This document shows positions 54,533-62,394 of a stretch of DNA of 64,000 nucleotides, piece after piece. The position numbers and the translations under genes are program-made. Under the pieces are notes generated by a model. That model did not search any database, was not told where the DNA came from, and saw nothing but the letters and a program-made list of their open reading frames with translations. The first letter of the stretch is position 1. Every line of letters starts with the position of its first letter. The DNA comes from an uncultured Clostridia bacterium (lineage in GTDB: Bacteria > Bacillota > Clostridia > Christensenellales > Aristaeellaceae): positions 1 through 64,000 of the forward strand of contig CAMVEB010000011.1 in NCBI GenBank assembly GCA_947166385.1, given 5' to 3'.

Positions 54533-55948
54533 ATGAAAAAGAATCAGACACCCAAACAGCCGAAAAAAAAGCGGACAAGGCTCCATGAGTTCACTCACGA
54601 GAACGATATCCGTTACCTGGGTCCCCTTTCCTACCAGCATTTCCAGATCCTGGGTTGGGCGTGCATTGTTCTGTCGCAGGTCGTGCTCCTGATGAGACTG
54701 GTCGGCCGTCTGGATGCGCAAACAGCAGCGGATTCCGCCAGCCTTGTCGCAATCCTGTCCGGGATCGCCGCCTTCTCGCTGCCTTTCCTGCTGATCGCCA
54801 ACTTCTCCAGAATCCTGAACAACGAAGGATACAAACCCCAGCTGATTAAGAACATCGTCGCTTCTGCGGCGATTGCCGGGCTGTTTTATCTCTTCTTTTA
54901 CCGCTACCTGGTCGGCATTCTCCACGCGTTGATCGATACTCCCGAGCAGGCAATGCCGGTAATGCAGTCCCTTGTGGAAACAATCAATCAAAAAGGGTTC
55001 CTGTGCTTCAACATTTTCATCGACCTGCTTTTGTGCACGCTGGTAATGCTCTTCCTGAACTATAAGCCGAGGCGTTTCTTCCGTGGAAAATCCGGTATTA
55101 TCTTCCGGCTCTTCGCACTGTTGCCGATCGGGTACGAAGTTCTTTGCATGGTCCTGAAAATCCAGGCTGCACGGGGGACCCGGGCAATCCCGGTCTGGAT
55201 GTATCCGCTGCTGCCCGTGAAGCCTGCCATGACGTTCGTGCTGTTCGTCGTGCTGGCATTGTTTGTCAAGACACGGGAGCTCCGCTTCCGCCGCCACGGC
55301 AAAACCCATGAGGAATACAAAGTCTTCCTGAAAACCAGGAAGAATTCCCTGAATTTCTCGATCTTCCTGGCAGTGATGCTGGTGATTGTCAGTATCATCG
55401 ACTTTTTTGTCGTTGTCGGTTTCTCCGTCTCCGAAGGGGTCTTTAATATGGTGCAGGAGGAGGTGACGGCAATCACGGAAGTTACGCCAACGACCGGAGA
55501 AACGGGAGATTCCCTCCCGGACGCCATGCCGACCGTCTCAGAAACAGAGGATGCCTGCCAGGACACCGTGCCAATCGATAAAACGGTAACAGCTGACTCC
55601 AATGCAGAGCTGACCCAGGCATTTAAGAAATCCTTCGAGAAAGAGGGTTCGGAAATCTCCGATAAAACGGCGGAAGCCATAGTCAGGGGGATGAACATTG
55701 CCATCGCCGTCGGTTTTGGCGAATCCATCAACCTGTTTTTCCTGGCACCTCTTGTACTGCTGTTCTCCTACACCCGGAAACCAAAGAACAGCAAAATCGG
55801 GATTCTGATCCCTGCTGTGGGGATTGTGCTGATTGTCTTCCTCTACCTAGAGGGCCTTCACAGTGCTCTGTACCATCTGCCGTTCAAAAAGCTGAATCTG
55901 CAGGAACTGTTCTCGCATGCGGAGCAACTTGCACCCCTGTTCCAGTAA
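54533..55948 (+). CDS. Unrecognised multi-helix membrane protein
   Basis: 471 aa, no family recognised. A basic N-terminus (KKNQTPKQPKKKRTR) precedes about nine hydrophobic segments: roughly 38-60, 68-90, 103-122, 160-180, 190-212, 228-248, 280-300, 390-410 and 418-440. Between the seventh and eighth lies a 75-residue acidic, Thr/Glu-rich loop (VTAITEVTPTTGETGD and on). It has its own promoter downstream of the 10-bp repeat array. No catalytic motif or ligand-binding signature is visible. Confidence 0.75.
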   Translation: MKKNQTPKQPKKKRTRLHEFTHENDIRYLGPLSYQHFQILGWACIVLSQVVLLMRLVGRLDAQTAADSASLVAILSGIAAFSLPFLLIANFSRILNNEGYKPQLIKNIVASAAIAGLFYLFFYRYLVGILHALIDTPEQAMPVMQSLVETINQKGFLCFNIFIDLLLCTLVMLFLNYKPRRFFRGKSGIIFRLFALLPIGYEVLCMVLKIQAARGTRAIPVWMYPLLPVKPAMTFVLFVVLALFVKTRELRFRRHGKTHEEYKVFLKTRKNSLNFSIFLAVMLVIVSIIDFFVVVGFSVSEGVFNMVQEEVTAITEVTPTTGETGDSLPDAMPTVSETEDACQDTVPIDKTVTADSNAELTQAFKKSFEKEGSEISDKTAEAIVRGMNIAIAVGFGESINLFFLAPLVLLFSYTRKPKNSKIGILIPAVGIVLIVFLYLEGLHSALYHLPFKKLNLQELFSHAEQLAPLFQ

Positions 55949-55969
55949 TCCGAAAGCAGGCGGATCAAC

Positions 55970-55998
55970 TTGCTTTTTCGCCCATTTTCCGATATACT
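55970..55998 (+). promoter_or_regulatory. Promoter of the EamA transporter gene
   Basis: TTGCTT, 17-bp spacer, TATACT, 35 nt before the chosen start codon. Confidence 0.78.
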
Positions 55999-56032
55999 TT
56001 GTTGGATTTTGGTTCTGATGGAGGAGGATGGG

Positions 56033-57010
56033 ATGAGCTGGTTTTTCTTCGCACTGATCTGTATCCTGGGCTGGGGTTTTGCCGATCTTTTCTATAAGAA
56101 GGGATCGGATGAGCACGACCGATATTCCCACATGCGGATTGCCGTTTGGGTCGGGCTGGTCATGGGCGTGTGTTCCGTCGCCATGATGCTGATCCCCTTT
56201 GATGAAGAGTGGAAGAGCCCCATGACCCTGGGCACGCTCCTCGACAACAGCATCCGGTATTCTCCCGCTTCCCTGTGCTATATTCTGTCGATGGTCATCG
56301 GCTATGCCGGGCTGCGCTACATGGAGGTCAGCATTGTTTCCCCGGTCCAGAATGCCTCCGGCGGCCTCTCCGCCATCTTCATGACTGTCTGGTTCCTGGT
56401 CGCGGGTCGGCTCGGCAGCATTGCCGAAATCTTTGATACCCTGACTTCTGTCGGCACCGTACTGATCGTCGCAGGCGTCATTGCCCTGGCGATTGTGGAG
56501 CAGAAACTTGCCCGGGAAGAACGCAGGCTGAATACCCCGGAAAAGAAATACCGCTTCGGCGCCTTGGCCCTGTTGTTTCCCCTCCTCTACTGCCTCTTTG
56601 ATACCCTTGGCACTTCCGCCGACGGTATCATCCTGGATGAGGAGGTTGGCCTGGGGCTTGGGGAAATTGATGTCCTGATCCTCTACGGGCTCACCTTCCT
56701 GCTGGCCGGGATCGTGGCCTGGATCTACCTGTGGATCCGGGAAAAGAAACCCTACAATCCCTTTGCGCGCACAGAGCTGTCCAAAGGCATCGCCGCCTGC
56801 TGCGAGGAGTTTGGCCAGGTCTTCTATGTTCTCGCCATGTCCCGCAATCCGGTAATTGCCGCCCCCATGGTCGCCAGTTACTGCGTCGTCTCCGTGATGC
56901 TTGGAAGACTGCTGCTGAAGGAGAAGCTGAAAGCTGCCCAGTACCTCTGCATTTTCGCCGTGATCGCCGGAATTATCATCATCGGGATTAACGACGGCCT
57001 GACTGCCTGA
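56033..57010 (+). CDS. EamA/DMT-superfamily transporter
   Basis: 325 aa from the ATG at 56033 (GGAGGAGG upstream); an upstream extension begins at the promoter and is excluded. Ten hydrophobic helices form two five-helix halves. ICILGWGFADLFYKKG is a typical first helix, and the second half ends with ASYCVVSVMLGRLLLKEKL, a common EamA motif. A metabolite exporter or importer is likely; the substrate is unknown. The L,D-transpeptidase gene follows after 13 nt. Confidence 0.85.
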   Translation: MSWFFFALICILGWGFADLFYKKGSDEHDRYSHMRIAVWVGLVMGVCSVAMMLIPFDEEWKSPMTLGTLLDNSIRYSPASLCYILSMVIGYAGLRYMEVSIVSPVQNASGGLSAIFMTVWFLVAGRLGSIAEIFDTLTSVGTVLIVAGVIALAIVEQKLAREERRLNTPEKKYRFGALALLFPLLYCLFDTLGTSADGIILDEEVGLGLGEIDVLILYGLTFLLAGIVAWIYLWIREKKPYNPFARTELSKGIAACCEEFGQVFYVLAMSRNPVIAAPMVASYCVVSVMLGRLLLKEKLKAAQYLCIFAVIAGIIIIGINDGLTA

Positions 57011-57023
57011 AGGAGTGAATCGT

Positions 57024-58448
57024 ATGGTCGGAAAGAAACACTGCCTCCTGTGTCTGTTGCTTCTTTTCGGCTTTTTTTGCACTTTTCTTTCCCTGATTGT
57101 TCCCGCAGTCGCGGAGAACGGAGAAGTGCTGTCCGTTTCACTGCCGGAAACCGTCAAGGGATACACGCCCTGTAAAATCACAGTCTGCTCCCCGGCCGCG
57201 GGCGAGGCGGTGCTGCGACTGTATGACGCACTTGATAATCTTTGGCTGACCCGGCGGGATACGCTTTCCGAAGGGGAAAACAAGCTACCCTGGGACGGGT
57301 TGGGTACCCACGGGGAGCGCCTGCTGGCCGGGCCTTATCATTTTCAGGTCACCCTGGAAACGACGGATGGCCGTGAACTGACCGGTTCCGCCTCCTTTCA
57401 GATCAACGCCACCACGCCAACGCTGGTCTACGCGTTGCCATCTTCGGACATCCTGTATCTGGACCACGGCGAGCGCTGGTTTGTGGAGGTGTATGTCTCG
57501 GCAGAGTGTCTGGTCGCCATGGAGGTCCGAAACAGCGCCGGAAAGAAGATCTTTTCCCGGGATACCACAATCAGCGATCCGGACGGCGATGTAATCCGCT
57601 GGTCCGGCGCAATCAATGATCTGAAAAAGGCGCCGGCTGGGGAATACACCGTCCGCCTCTACAGCAAGCTGAATCCGTCCTACGATTTTACCTTTCCTCT
57701 GACTCTGACGGAAACCTCGCCGCCGGATCCGGCAGTGGAGACCACCGGACCGGTCATCCCGGAGAGGGGCATGACCGATGCGGAAATCTGGAAAATCATG
57801 ATGAAGCCTTCCGTCGTTATTGACGGAAACGGTTCCTTCCTCCGTTTCCAGCTTTATACCCGGATGAACTCCTCCAGCCGCAAGACCGGTTCACTCCGCT
57901 GTGCCACCCAGGGGCTGGAAATCCTGGGCGTCGAGGGAAACTGGGCGCAGGTGCGCGCCTGGAGCCACGATGGCGGGAAGGAAGTTACCGGATATATCCA
58001 GCTCAGGAAGCTGACCGTCTGTTCACCGAATCCTCATTATGGCATCCTGATCGATAAGCGGGCTCAGACGCTGACTGTCTATGAGGAAGGCGTTCCCATC
58101 GGCACAGTCCCGGTTTCCACCGGTCTGGCAACTAAAGGAAATGCTTACCGGGAAACCCCGGCAGGCGCGTTCCTGACCGATGTGCATATCGGGGCAAGCT
58201 TTGCTCAGGATGGCTGGCGCTATGATTATCCCCTGCGCTATGACGCTGGCAACATCATCCACAGCACCGGCTTCAAACGGATCGGACGTGTCCGGGATTA
58301 CAGCAAAAACCTGGAACTGCTGGGGCAAAAGGCGTCCCACGGCTGCGTCCGTGTCAGCCCCTTCCTCACCGGGGATTCCCCAATCAATATGTACTGGCTC
58401 TGGATTCACCTTCCCTATCACACCCGGGTCATCATTCTGAATGACTGA
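57024..58448 (+). CDS. Secreted L,D-transpeptidase (YkuD) with SH3-like domain
   Basis: 474 aa from the ATG at 57024 (AAGGAG 8 nt upstream). A signal peptide (about 1-28, ending PAVAENG) is followed by two FlgD-like Ig segments (LYDALDNLWLTRRDTLSEGENKLPWDG is the clearest part), an SH3-like domain around 275-335 and a C-terminal YkuD domain. The catalytic residues are visible as HSTGF and, 20 residues later, SHGCVRV. It should make 3-3 peptidoglycan cross-links or attach proteins. It shares the EamA transcription unit. Confidence 0.92.
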   Translation: MVGKKHCLLCLLLLFGFFCTFLSLIVPAVAENGEVLSVSLPETVKGYTPCKITVCSPAAGEAVLRLYDALDNLWLTRRDTLSEGENKLPWDGLGTHGERLLAGPYHFQVTLETTDGRELTGSASFQINATTPTLVYALPSSDILYLDHGERWFVEVYVSAECLVAMEVRNSAGKKIFSRDTTISDPDGDVIRWSGAINDLKKAPAGEYTVRLYSKLNPSYDFTFPLTLTETSPPDPAVETTGPVIPERGMTDAEIWKIMMKPSVVIDGNGSFLRFQLYTRMNSSSRKTGSLRCATQGLEILGVEGNWAQVRAWSHDGGKEVTGYIQLRKLTVCSPNPHYGILIDKRAQTLTVYEEGVPIGTVPVSTGLATKGNAYRETPAGAFLTDVHIGASFAQDGWRYDYPLRYDAGNIIHSTGFKRIGRVRDYSKNLELLGQKASHGCVRVSPFLTGDSPINMYWLWIHLPYHTRVIILND

Positions 58449-58526
58449 GTACGGAAAGCGGTCATTTCCTCCGGTTTGCATGAAATATCCCGCTTCATAA
58501 TATACAAGAATAATACGAAAGAATTC

Positions 58527-58556
58527 TTGAAGAAGCTTGGTTCTTATGCTTATAAT
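58527..58556 (+). promoter_or_regulatory. putP promoter
   Basis: TTGAAG, 18-bp spacer, TATAAT, about 57 nt before the putP start. Confidence 0.75.
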
Positions 58557-58613
58557 GTAAAACTGTATACAGAATCCATCATGAAATGAGATGAAGGGAT
58601 TGGTGATAGGAAT

Positions 58614-60080
58614 ATGAACAACCCAACGGAGCTGATTGTCTTTATTGTCTATCTCCTGGCAATGATCGGAATCGGTGTTTTCTTCTTCCTCCGGACGCGC
58701 AGCGGCGGAGAGAAGGAATACTTCCTCGGCGGCCGGAAAATGGGGCCCTGGGTTTCTGCCCTTTCTGCCGGCGCTTCCGATATGAGTGCCTGGGTGCTGA
58801 TGGGGCTTCCCGCTTCCGTCTACGCGCTGGGTCTGGGGCAGGTATGGATAGCCGTCGGTCTGGCCATTGGCTATGCCCTGAGCTGGATTTTTGAGGCGCC
58901 CCGCCTTCGCGCCTTCTCCATCGTGGCGGATGACTCCATTACGATCCCCCAGTACCTGACCAACCGCTTCAAGTCCAAATCCCATTCACTGCAGGTGGTC
59001 TGCGCCGTCATCTTCCTGGTGGCCTACACGATCTATGCCGCCTCCAGCATCAAGGCTGCCGGCACCCTGTTCAATACTGTGCTGGGTGTGGATGCGAACA
59101 TTGCCATGTATATCGCGGCAGCGATCATCGTGGCCTACACCTTTATGGGCGGATTCTCCGCCGTATGCTGGACCGACTTTTTCCAGGGTATGCTTATGCT
59201 GGGTGCACTGTTGCTCGCTCCCATTTTTGCCGCGTCGCACCTGTCCGGTGAAACAACGCAGATCACGGCAGAAACGCCTGCCTTCTTCTCTGTCTTCACC
59301 TCCTGGCAGGATATTGTCTCCGGCCTGGGCTGGGGCCTCGGCTACTTCGGCATGCCGCACATTATCATCCGCTTTATGTCGGTGGAAAGCCAGAAATCCC
59401 TGAAGCGCTCCGCGAAGATCGGAATCACCTGGACGGTGCTGATTCTGATTTTTGCCGTGCTGGTCGGCATCATCGGCCGGATGTATCTGGGCTTCGACCA
59501 GAATGTTTCCGACAACAGCCTGGTCTTCATCACCATGGTCCGCAAGCTGTTCCCGTCGCTGATTTCCGGCGTCCTGTTGTCCGCAATCCTGGCCGCGGCC
59601 ATGTCCACCGCCGACAGCCAGCTGCTCTCAGCGGCCTCCGCTTTCTCCAGCGACGTATATAAACCGTTGCTTCGCAAGAACAAGACTTCCGACAACGAAA
59701 TGCTCTGGACCGGCCGTATCGTCGTTCTGGTCATTGCTCTGCTGGCGCTGGTGCTCGCTCTCAATCCGAATGCCGGATCCATTATGGCGCTGGTTTCCAA
59801 TGCCTGGGGCGTTTTCGGCGCTGCCTTCGGTCCAGCCATCCTGCTGAGCCTCTTCTGGAAACGTTTCACGTTTAAGGGCGCCGTCGCCGGGATCACCGTC
59901 GGCGCGCTGGTGGATATCCTGTGGCTGATTTTCCTGGCCGGAACCGGCATCTACGAAATCGTCCCCGGTTTCGCAGCAGGCCTGCTGGCTGCCGTCGCGG
60001 CAACCCTGATGGATCAAGAACCTGGCAGCGAAGTCCAGGCCCTGTTCGACAAAGCCACCTCTCCGGAAAATCTGGACTGA
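58614..60080 (+). CDS. putP: Sodium/proline symporter (SSS family)
   Basis: 488 aa with about 13 hydrophobic helices. YFLGGRKMGPWVSALSAGASDMSAW is the conserved second-helix region, and SSIKAAGTLF, TFMGGFSAVCWTDFFQG, and AAAMSTADSQLLSAASAFSSD (sodium-site Ser/Thr residues) match PutP. It imports proline, or possibly another small solute, with sodium. It is a single-gene unit with its own promoter and terminator. Confidence 0.93.
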   Translation: MNNPTELIVFIVYLLAMIGIGVFFFLRTRSGGEKEYFLGGRKMGPWVSALSAGASDMSAWVLMGLPASVYALGLGQVWIAVGLAIGYALSWIFEAPRLRAFSIVADDSITIPQYLTNRFKSKSHSLQVVCAVIFLVAYTIYAASSIKAAGTLFNTVLGVDANIAMYIAAAIIVAYTFMGGFSAVCWTDFFQGMLMLGALLLAPIFAASHLSGETTQITAETPAFFSVFTSWQDIVSGLGWGLGYFGMPHIIIRFMSVESQKSLKRSAKIGITWTVLILIFAVLVGIIGRMYLGFDQNVSDNSLVFITMVRKLFPSLISGVLLSAILAAAMSTADSQLLSAASAFSSDVYKPLLRKNKTSDNEMLWTGRIVVLVIALLALVLALNPNAGSIMALVSNAWGVFGAAFGPAILLSLFWKRFTFKGAVAGITVGALVDILWLIFLAGTGIYEIVPGFAAGLLAAVAATLMDQEPGSEVQALFDKATSPENLD

Positions 60081-60094
60081 GATATGCCTTTCCG

Positions 60095-60130
60095 CGGTGA
60101 ACGGCTGCCCGTAGCTGTTTACCGTTTTTC
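60095..60130 (+). terminator. putP terminator
   Basis: A 12-bp stem CGGTGAACGGCT / AGCTGTTTACCG with two G-T pairs and a 6-nt loop is followed by TTTTTC. Confidence 0.85.
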
Positions 60131-60175
60131 TTTGGTTCTCATCCCTCTGCTCCAGCACGCCGGTGGCTTTTGTGG

Positions 60176-60204
60176 TTGACAACCGAATGCTGTTTTTGTA
60201 TAAT
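60176..60204 (+). promoter_or_regulatory. Esterase gene promoter
   Basis: TTGACA, 17-bp spacer, TATAAT: perfect consensus, directly followed by the AraR-like palindrome. Confidence 0.9.
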
Positions 60205-60216
60205 TTGTACGTACAA
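60203..60216. promoter_or_regulatory. AraR-like operator
   Basis: ATTTGTACGTACAA holds the perfect 12-bp palindrome TTGTACGTACAA. From memory, the Bacillus AraR box is ATTTGTACGTACAAAT, so 14 of 16 positions agree. It starts within the -10 box and covers the expected transcription start, a standard repressor position. Confidence 0.65.
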
Positions 60217-60253
60217 GGTTGACAATTTCACAGAACGCAGGAGGATAATCAAT

Positions 60254-61336
60254 ATGAAAAAGCAGTGGCCGCTGGATGTTACAGTTTCCTTTGATCCCTA
60301 CGCCGGTGAGCCGAACCGGGATGGAGAGCAGGGTGCGGAGGTCCTGTCCGACGGAAGGGTGCACTTCCGGATCATCGCGAAGGACGCGAAAAAAGTTGTC
60401 ATTGACCGTTTCGGGACGGAGTTCCCGCTTTCCCCCGCGGACGACGGTGCCTGGGAGGGAACCTTTGATATGGGCAGCGGTTTCCTCTACTTCTTCCTGA
60501 AGGTGGACGGAGCCGATGTTCTCTGTCCCTATCTGCCCATCGGGTACGGCTGCTGTCGGCCAATGAACTTTGTGGACGTACCGGTAGCCGATATGAAAGG
60601 CTGGGATGATCTGGACGGTGTTCCCCACGGTGCCGTCACCCGCCATTATTACCCTTCCTCTGTCACCGGGAAGCAGGAAATCTGCCTTGTATACACCCCG
60701 CCGGCCTGGGATCCGGCCAGGGATTATCCGGTGCTCTATCTTCAGCACGGATACGGCGAAAATGAAACCGGCTGGATTTACCAGGGGCATGCCGGCCGGA
60801 TTGCCGATCGGCTGATCGCAGAAGGCAAAATGAAAGAAATGCTGATTGTCATGGGCAACGGAATGGTGCAGAAAGACGGTCTTCCCTCAGATCGCGGCCT
60901 TTTCCCGCAGATGGTGGTCCAGGATCTGATTCCCTTCATTGAATCTCGCTATCATGTCCGGGCTGACAAATGGCACCGGGCTATGGCCGGGCTTTCCATG
61001 GGCAGCTTCCATACCAGCCTGACGACCCTGACCAATCCGGAGTTGTTCGGATACGCCGGGCTCTTCAGCGGGTTCATGCGGGCGCCCTGGCCGACAGATG
61101 ATCCCCAGGCGCACCTCGCCATCGCGGAGAACCCGGAAGCATTCAACCAGGCTTTCCGGGTCTTCTACCGCGCCATGGGAACAGAAGACCAGTTCTGGGA
61201 CAGCTTTGCCAAAGATGATGCCTGGCTGGAAAACAAAGGCCTGAACATCACCCGGGAAACCTTCCCCGGCGGGCATGACTGGACCGTTTGGCGCCGCTGC
61301 ATCCGTTCATTCCTGCCCCGGCTGTTCAGAGACTGA
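60254..61336 (+). CDS. CE1-type esterase with N-terminal E-set domain
   Basis: 360 aa from the ATG at 60254 (AGGAGG upstream). Residues 1-110 look like an immunoglobulin-like/CBM48-type domain (VHFRIIAKDAKKVVI). The alpha/beta hydrolase part shows VLYLQHGYGENETGW, the nucleophile S248 in AGLSMGSF and the His of GGHDW near 344, as in acetylxylan or feruloyl esterases of family CE1. No signal peptide is seen, so it would act inside the cell on imported oligosaccharides, or be released otherwise. Its 3' end overlaps the convergent GNAT-YunG gene by 11 nt. Arabinose-responsive repression is likely from the operator. Confidence 0.87.
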   Translation: MKKQWPLDVTVSFDPYAGEPNRDGEQGAEVLSDGRVHFRIIAKDAKKVVIDRFGTEFPLSPADDGAWEGTFDMGSGFLYFFLKVDGADVLCPYLPIGYGCCRPMNFVDVPVADMKGWDDLDGVPHGAVTRHYYPSSVTGKQEICLVYTPPAWDPARDYPVLYLQHGYGENETGWIYQGHAGRIADRLIAEGKMKEMLIVMGNGMVQKDGLPSDRGLFPQMVVQDLIPFIESRYHVRADKWHRAMAGLSMGSFHTSLTTLTNPELFGYAGLFSGFMRAPWPTDDPQAHLAIAENPEAFNQAFRVFYRAMGTEDQFWDSFAKDDAWLENKGLNITRETFPGGHDWTVWRRCIRSFLPRLFRD

Positions 61337-62195
61337 GCTTCAGGGCAGTCTTCAGGGCTTCATAGCGTTCCTTTTTTTCCTGTTTCAGGAAATGGGTTTC
61401 CCGGTGCTGCTCGGGATTGCCAGTGTAGGACAGCTTTTCCAGGCCGAACTGTTCGCTGGTCAGGTCAAAAACACAACCGGATACATCATTATAGCAGTGA
61501 TAGTTTCCGTCGCTCAGCGGTATGCCGTATACCCGCCCGCCAAAAATCTCCTGGGCCAGGAAAGCGGTGATCGAACACTGGCCCAGTGTCCGGTTTTCCA
61601 CAGTCCAATCGGCGCGCATCCTCGGCGCGCAGGTTTCCGCGCTCCACGCCTGCCACAGCTTGCGATACAGATCCCGGGGAGTTTCGATCCCCGGAAATTC
61701 CGGGTTTTCCGCGCGGATCACAGCCTGCTCCCAGCCGTAAAATCCATAGGTGTTCAGCCGATAGATTCGGCTGTTCGCTCCGCGGGTATCCTTCATCATG
61801 GTCAGATATTCTGCCCCGTATTTTTCATACAGGCCGGTCTCCCCGGTAGAAATATAGATCGTATCAAACCCGTCCTCCCGGGCCAGTTCCTTCGCCCGAC
61901 TGATCAGTCGGCCCATCAGCCGCCGCCCCCGGTATTCCGGGTAAGTATAGACAAAGCCGATCCACGGCGTCAGATCCGTATCCGGTGTGTCATCCCGCTC
62001 CGCATAAGTGCAAAAGGCCGCCAGTTTGCTGCCGTCCGTCAGCAGGAGTAGGCGTGATCTGTTCCCGGTCAGCTGATGAAAGCGGTTCTCCTGCAGCAGC
62101 TGGTAAAGGTACTGTCCGGCCACCCAGTCGGATTCGCCAATTTGTGCTTTCCACCAGGATGGATTCACCGTATTGCCGTATTCAAGAATATCCAC
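61326..62195 (-). CDS. GNAT acetyltransferase fused to a YunG-like domain
   Basis: 289 aa from a GTG at 62195 with AGGAG 8 nt upstream. The ATG at 62249 is excluded because it falls within the -35 box of the promoter. Residues 1-150 are a GNAT domain (WIGFVYTYPEYRGRRLMGRLISRAKE is the acetyl-CoA site). The C-terminal half, with NYHCYNDVSGCVFDLTSEQFG, resembles YunG-type proteins, a small family of unknown function. The fusion suggests that both act on one substrate. It is monocistronic. Confidence 0.8.
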   Translation of the reverse strand: MDILEYGNTVNPSWWKAQIGESDWVAGQYLYQLLQENRFHQLTGNRSRLLLLTDGSKLAAFCTYAERDDTPDTDLTPWIGFVYTYPEYRGRRLMGRLISRAKELAREDGFDTIYISTGETGLYEKYGAEYLTMMKDTRGANSRIYRLNTYGFYGWEQAVIRAENPEFPGIETPRDLYRKLWQAWSAETCAPRMRADWTVENRTLGQCSITAFLAQEIFGGRVYGIPLSDGNYHCYNDVSGCVFDLTSEQFGLEKLSYTGNPEQHRETHFLKQEKKERYEALKTALKLSL

Positions 62196-62220
62196 AGGAT
62201 CACTCCTTTCTTCCCTGTCC

Positions 62221-62249
62221 AGTCTACATGAATAAGAAAAAAATGGCAA
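62221..62249 (-). promoter_or_regulatory. GNAT-YunG promoter
   Basis: Minus-strand TTGCCA, 17-bp spacer, TAGACT. Confidence 0.6.
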
Positions 62250-62303
62250 GAGTGAACAACCAGCCGCCGTGACCGGGTACTACGGAAAGAATATCCCGGA
62301 TTC

Positions 62304-62332
62304 TTGACGGATCGGACATCTTCTGCTACAGT
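62304..62332 (+). promoter_or_regulatory. Promoter of the second MATE gene
   Basis: TTGACG, 17-bp spacer, TACAGT. Confidence 0.65.
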
Positions 62333-62341
62333 ACCTATGCG

Positions 62342-62366
62342 CCGCCGGTTTCAGCGAAACTGGCGG
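62342..62366. repeat. Inverted repeat in the MATE leader
   Basis: Arms CCGCCGGTTTC and GAAACTGGCGG (11 bp, one mismatch) with a 3-nt centre start 10 nt after the -10 box. It may be a repressor operator or an mRNA hairpin controlling the MATE gene. Confidence 0.65.
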
Positions 62367-62394
62367 TCCATTGCAGAAACGAGGTATGATTCCA

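Noticed and set aside
58449-58526. Hairpin after the L,D-transpeptidase gene (AAGCGG...CCGCTT)
   Set aside because: The stem is interrupted and no T-run follows, so a terminator call is not supported.
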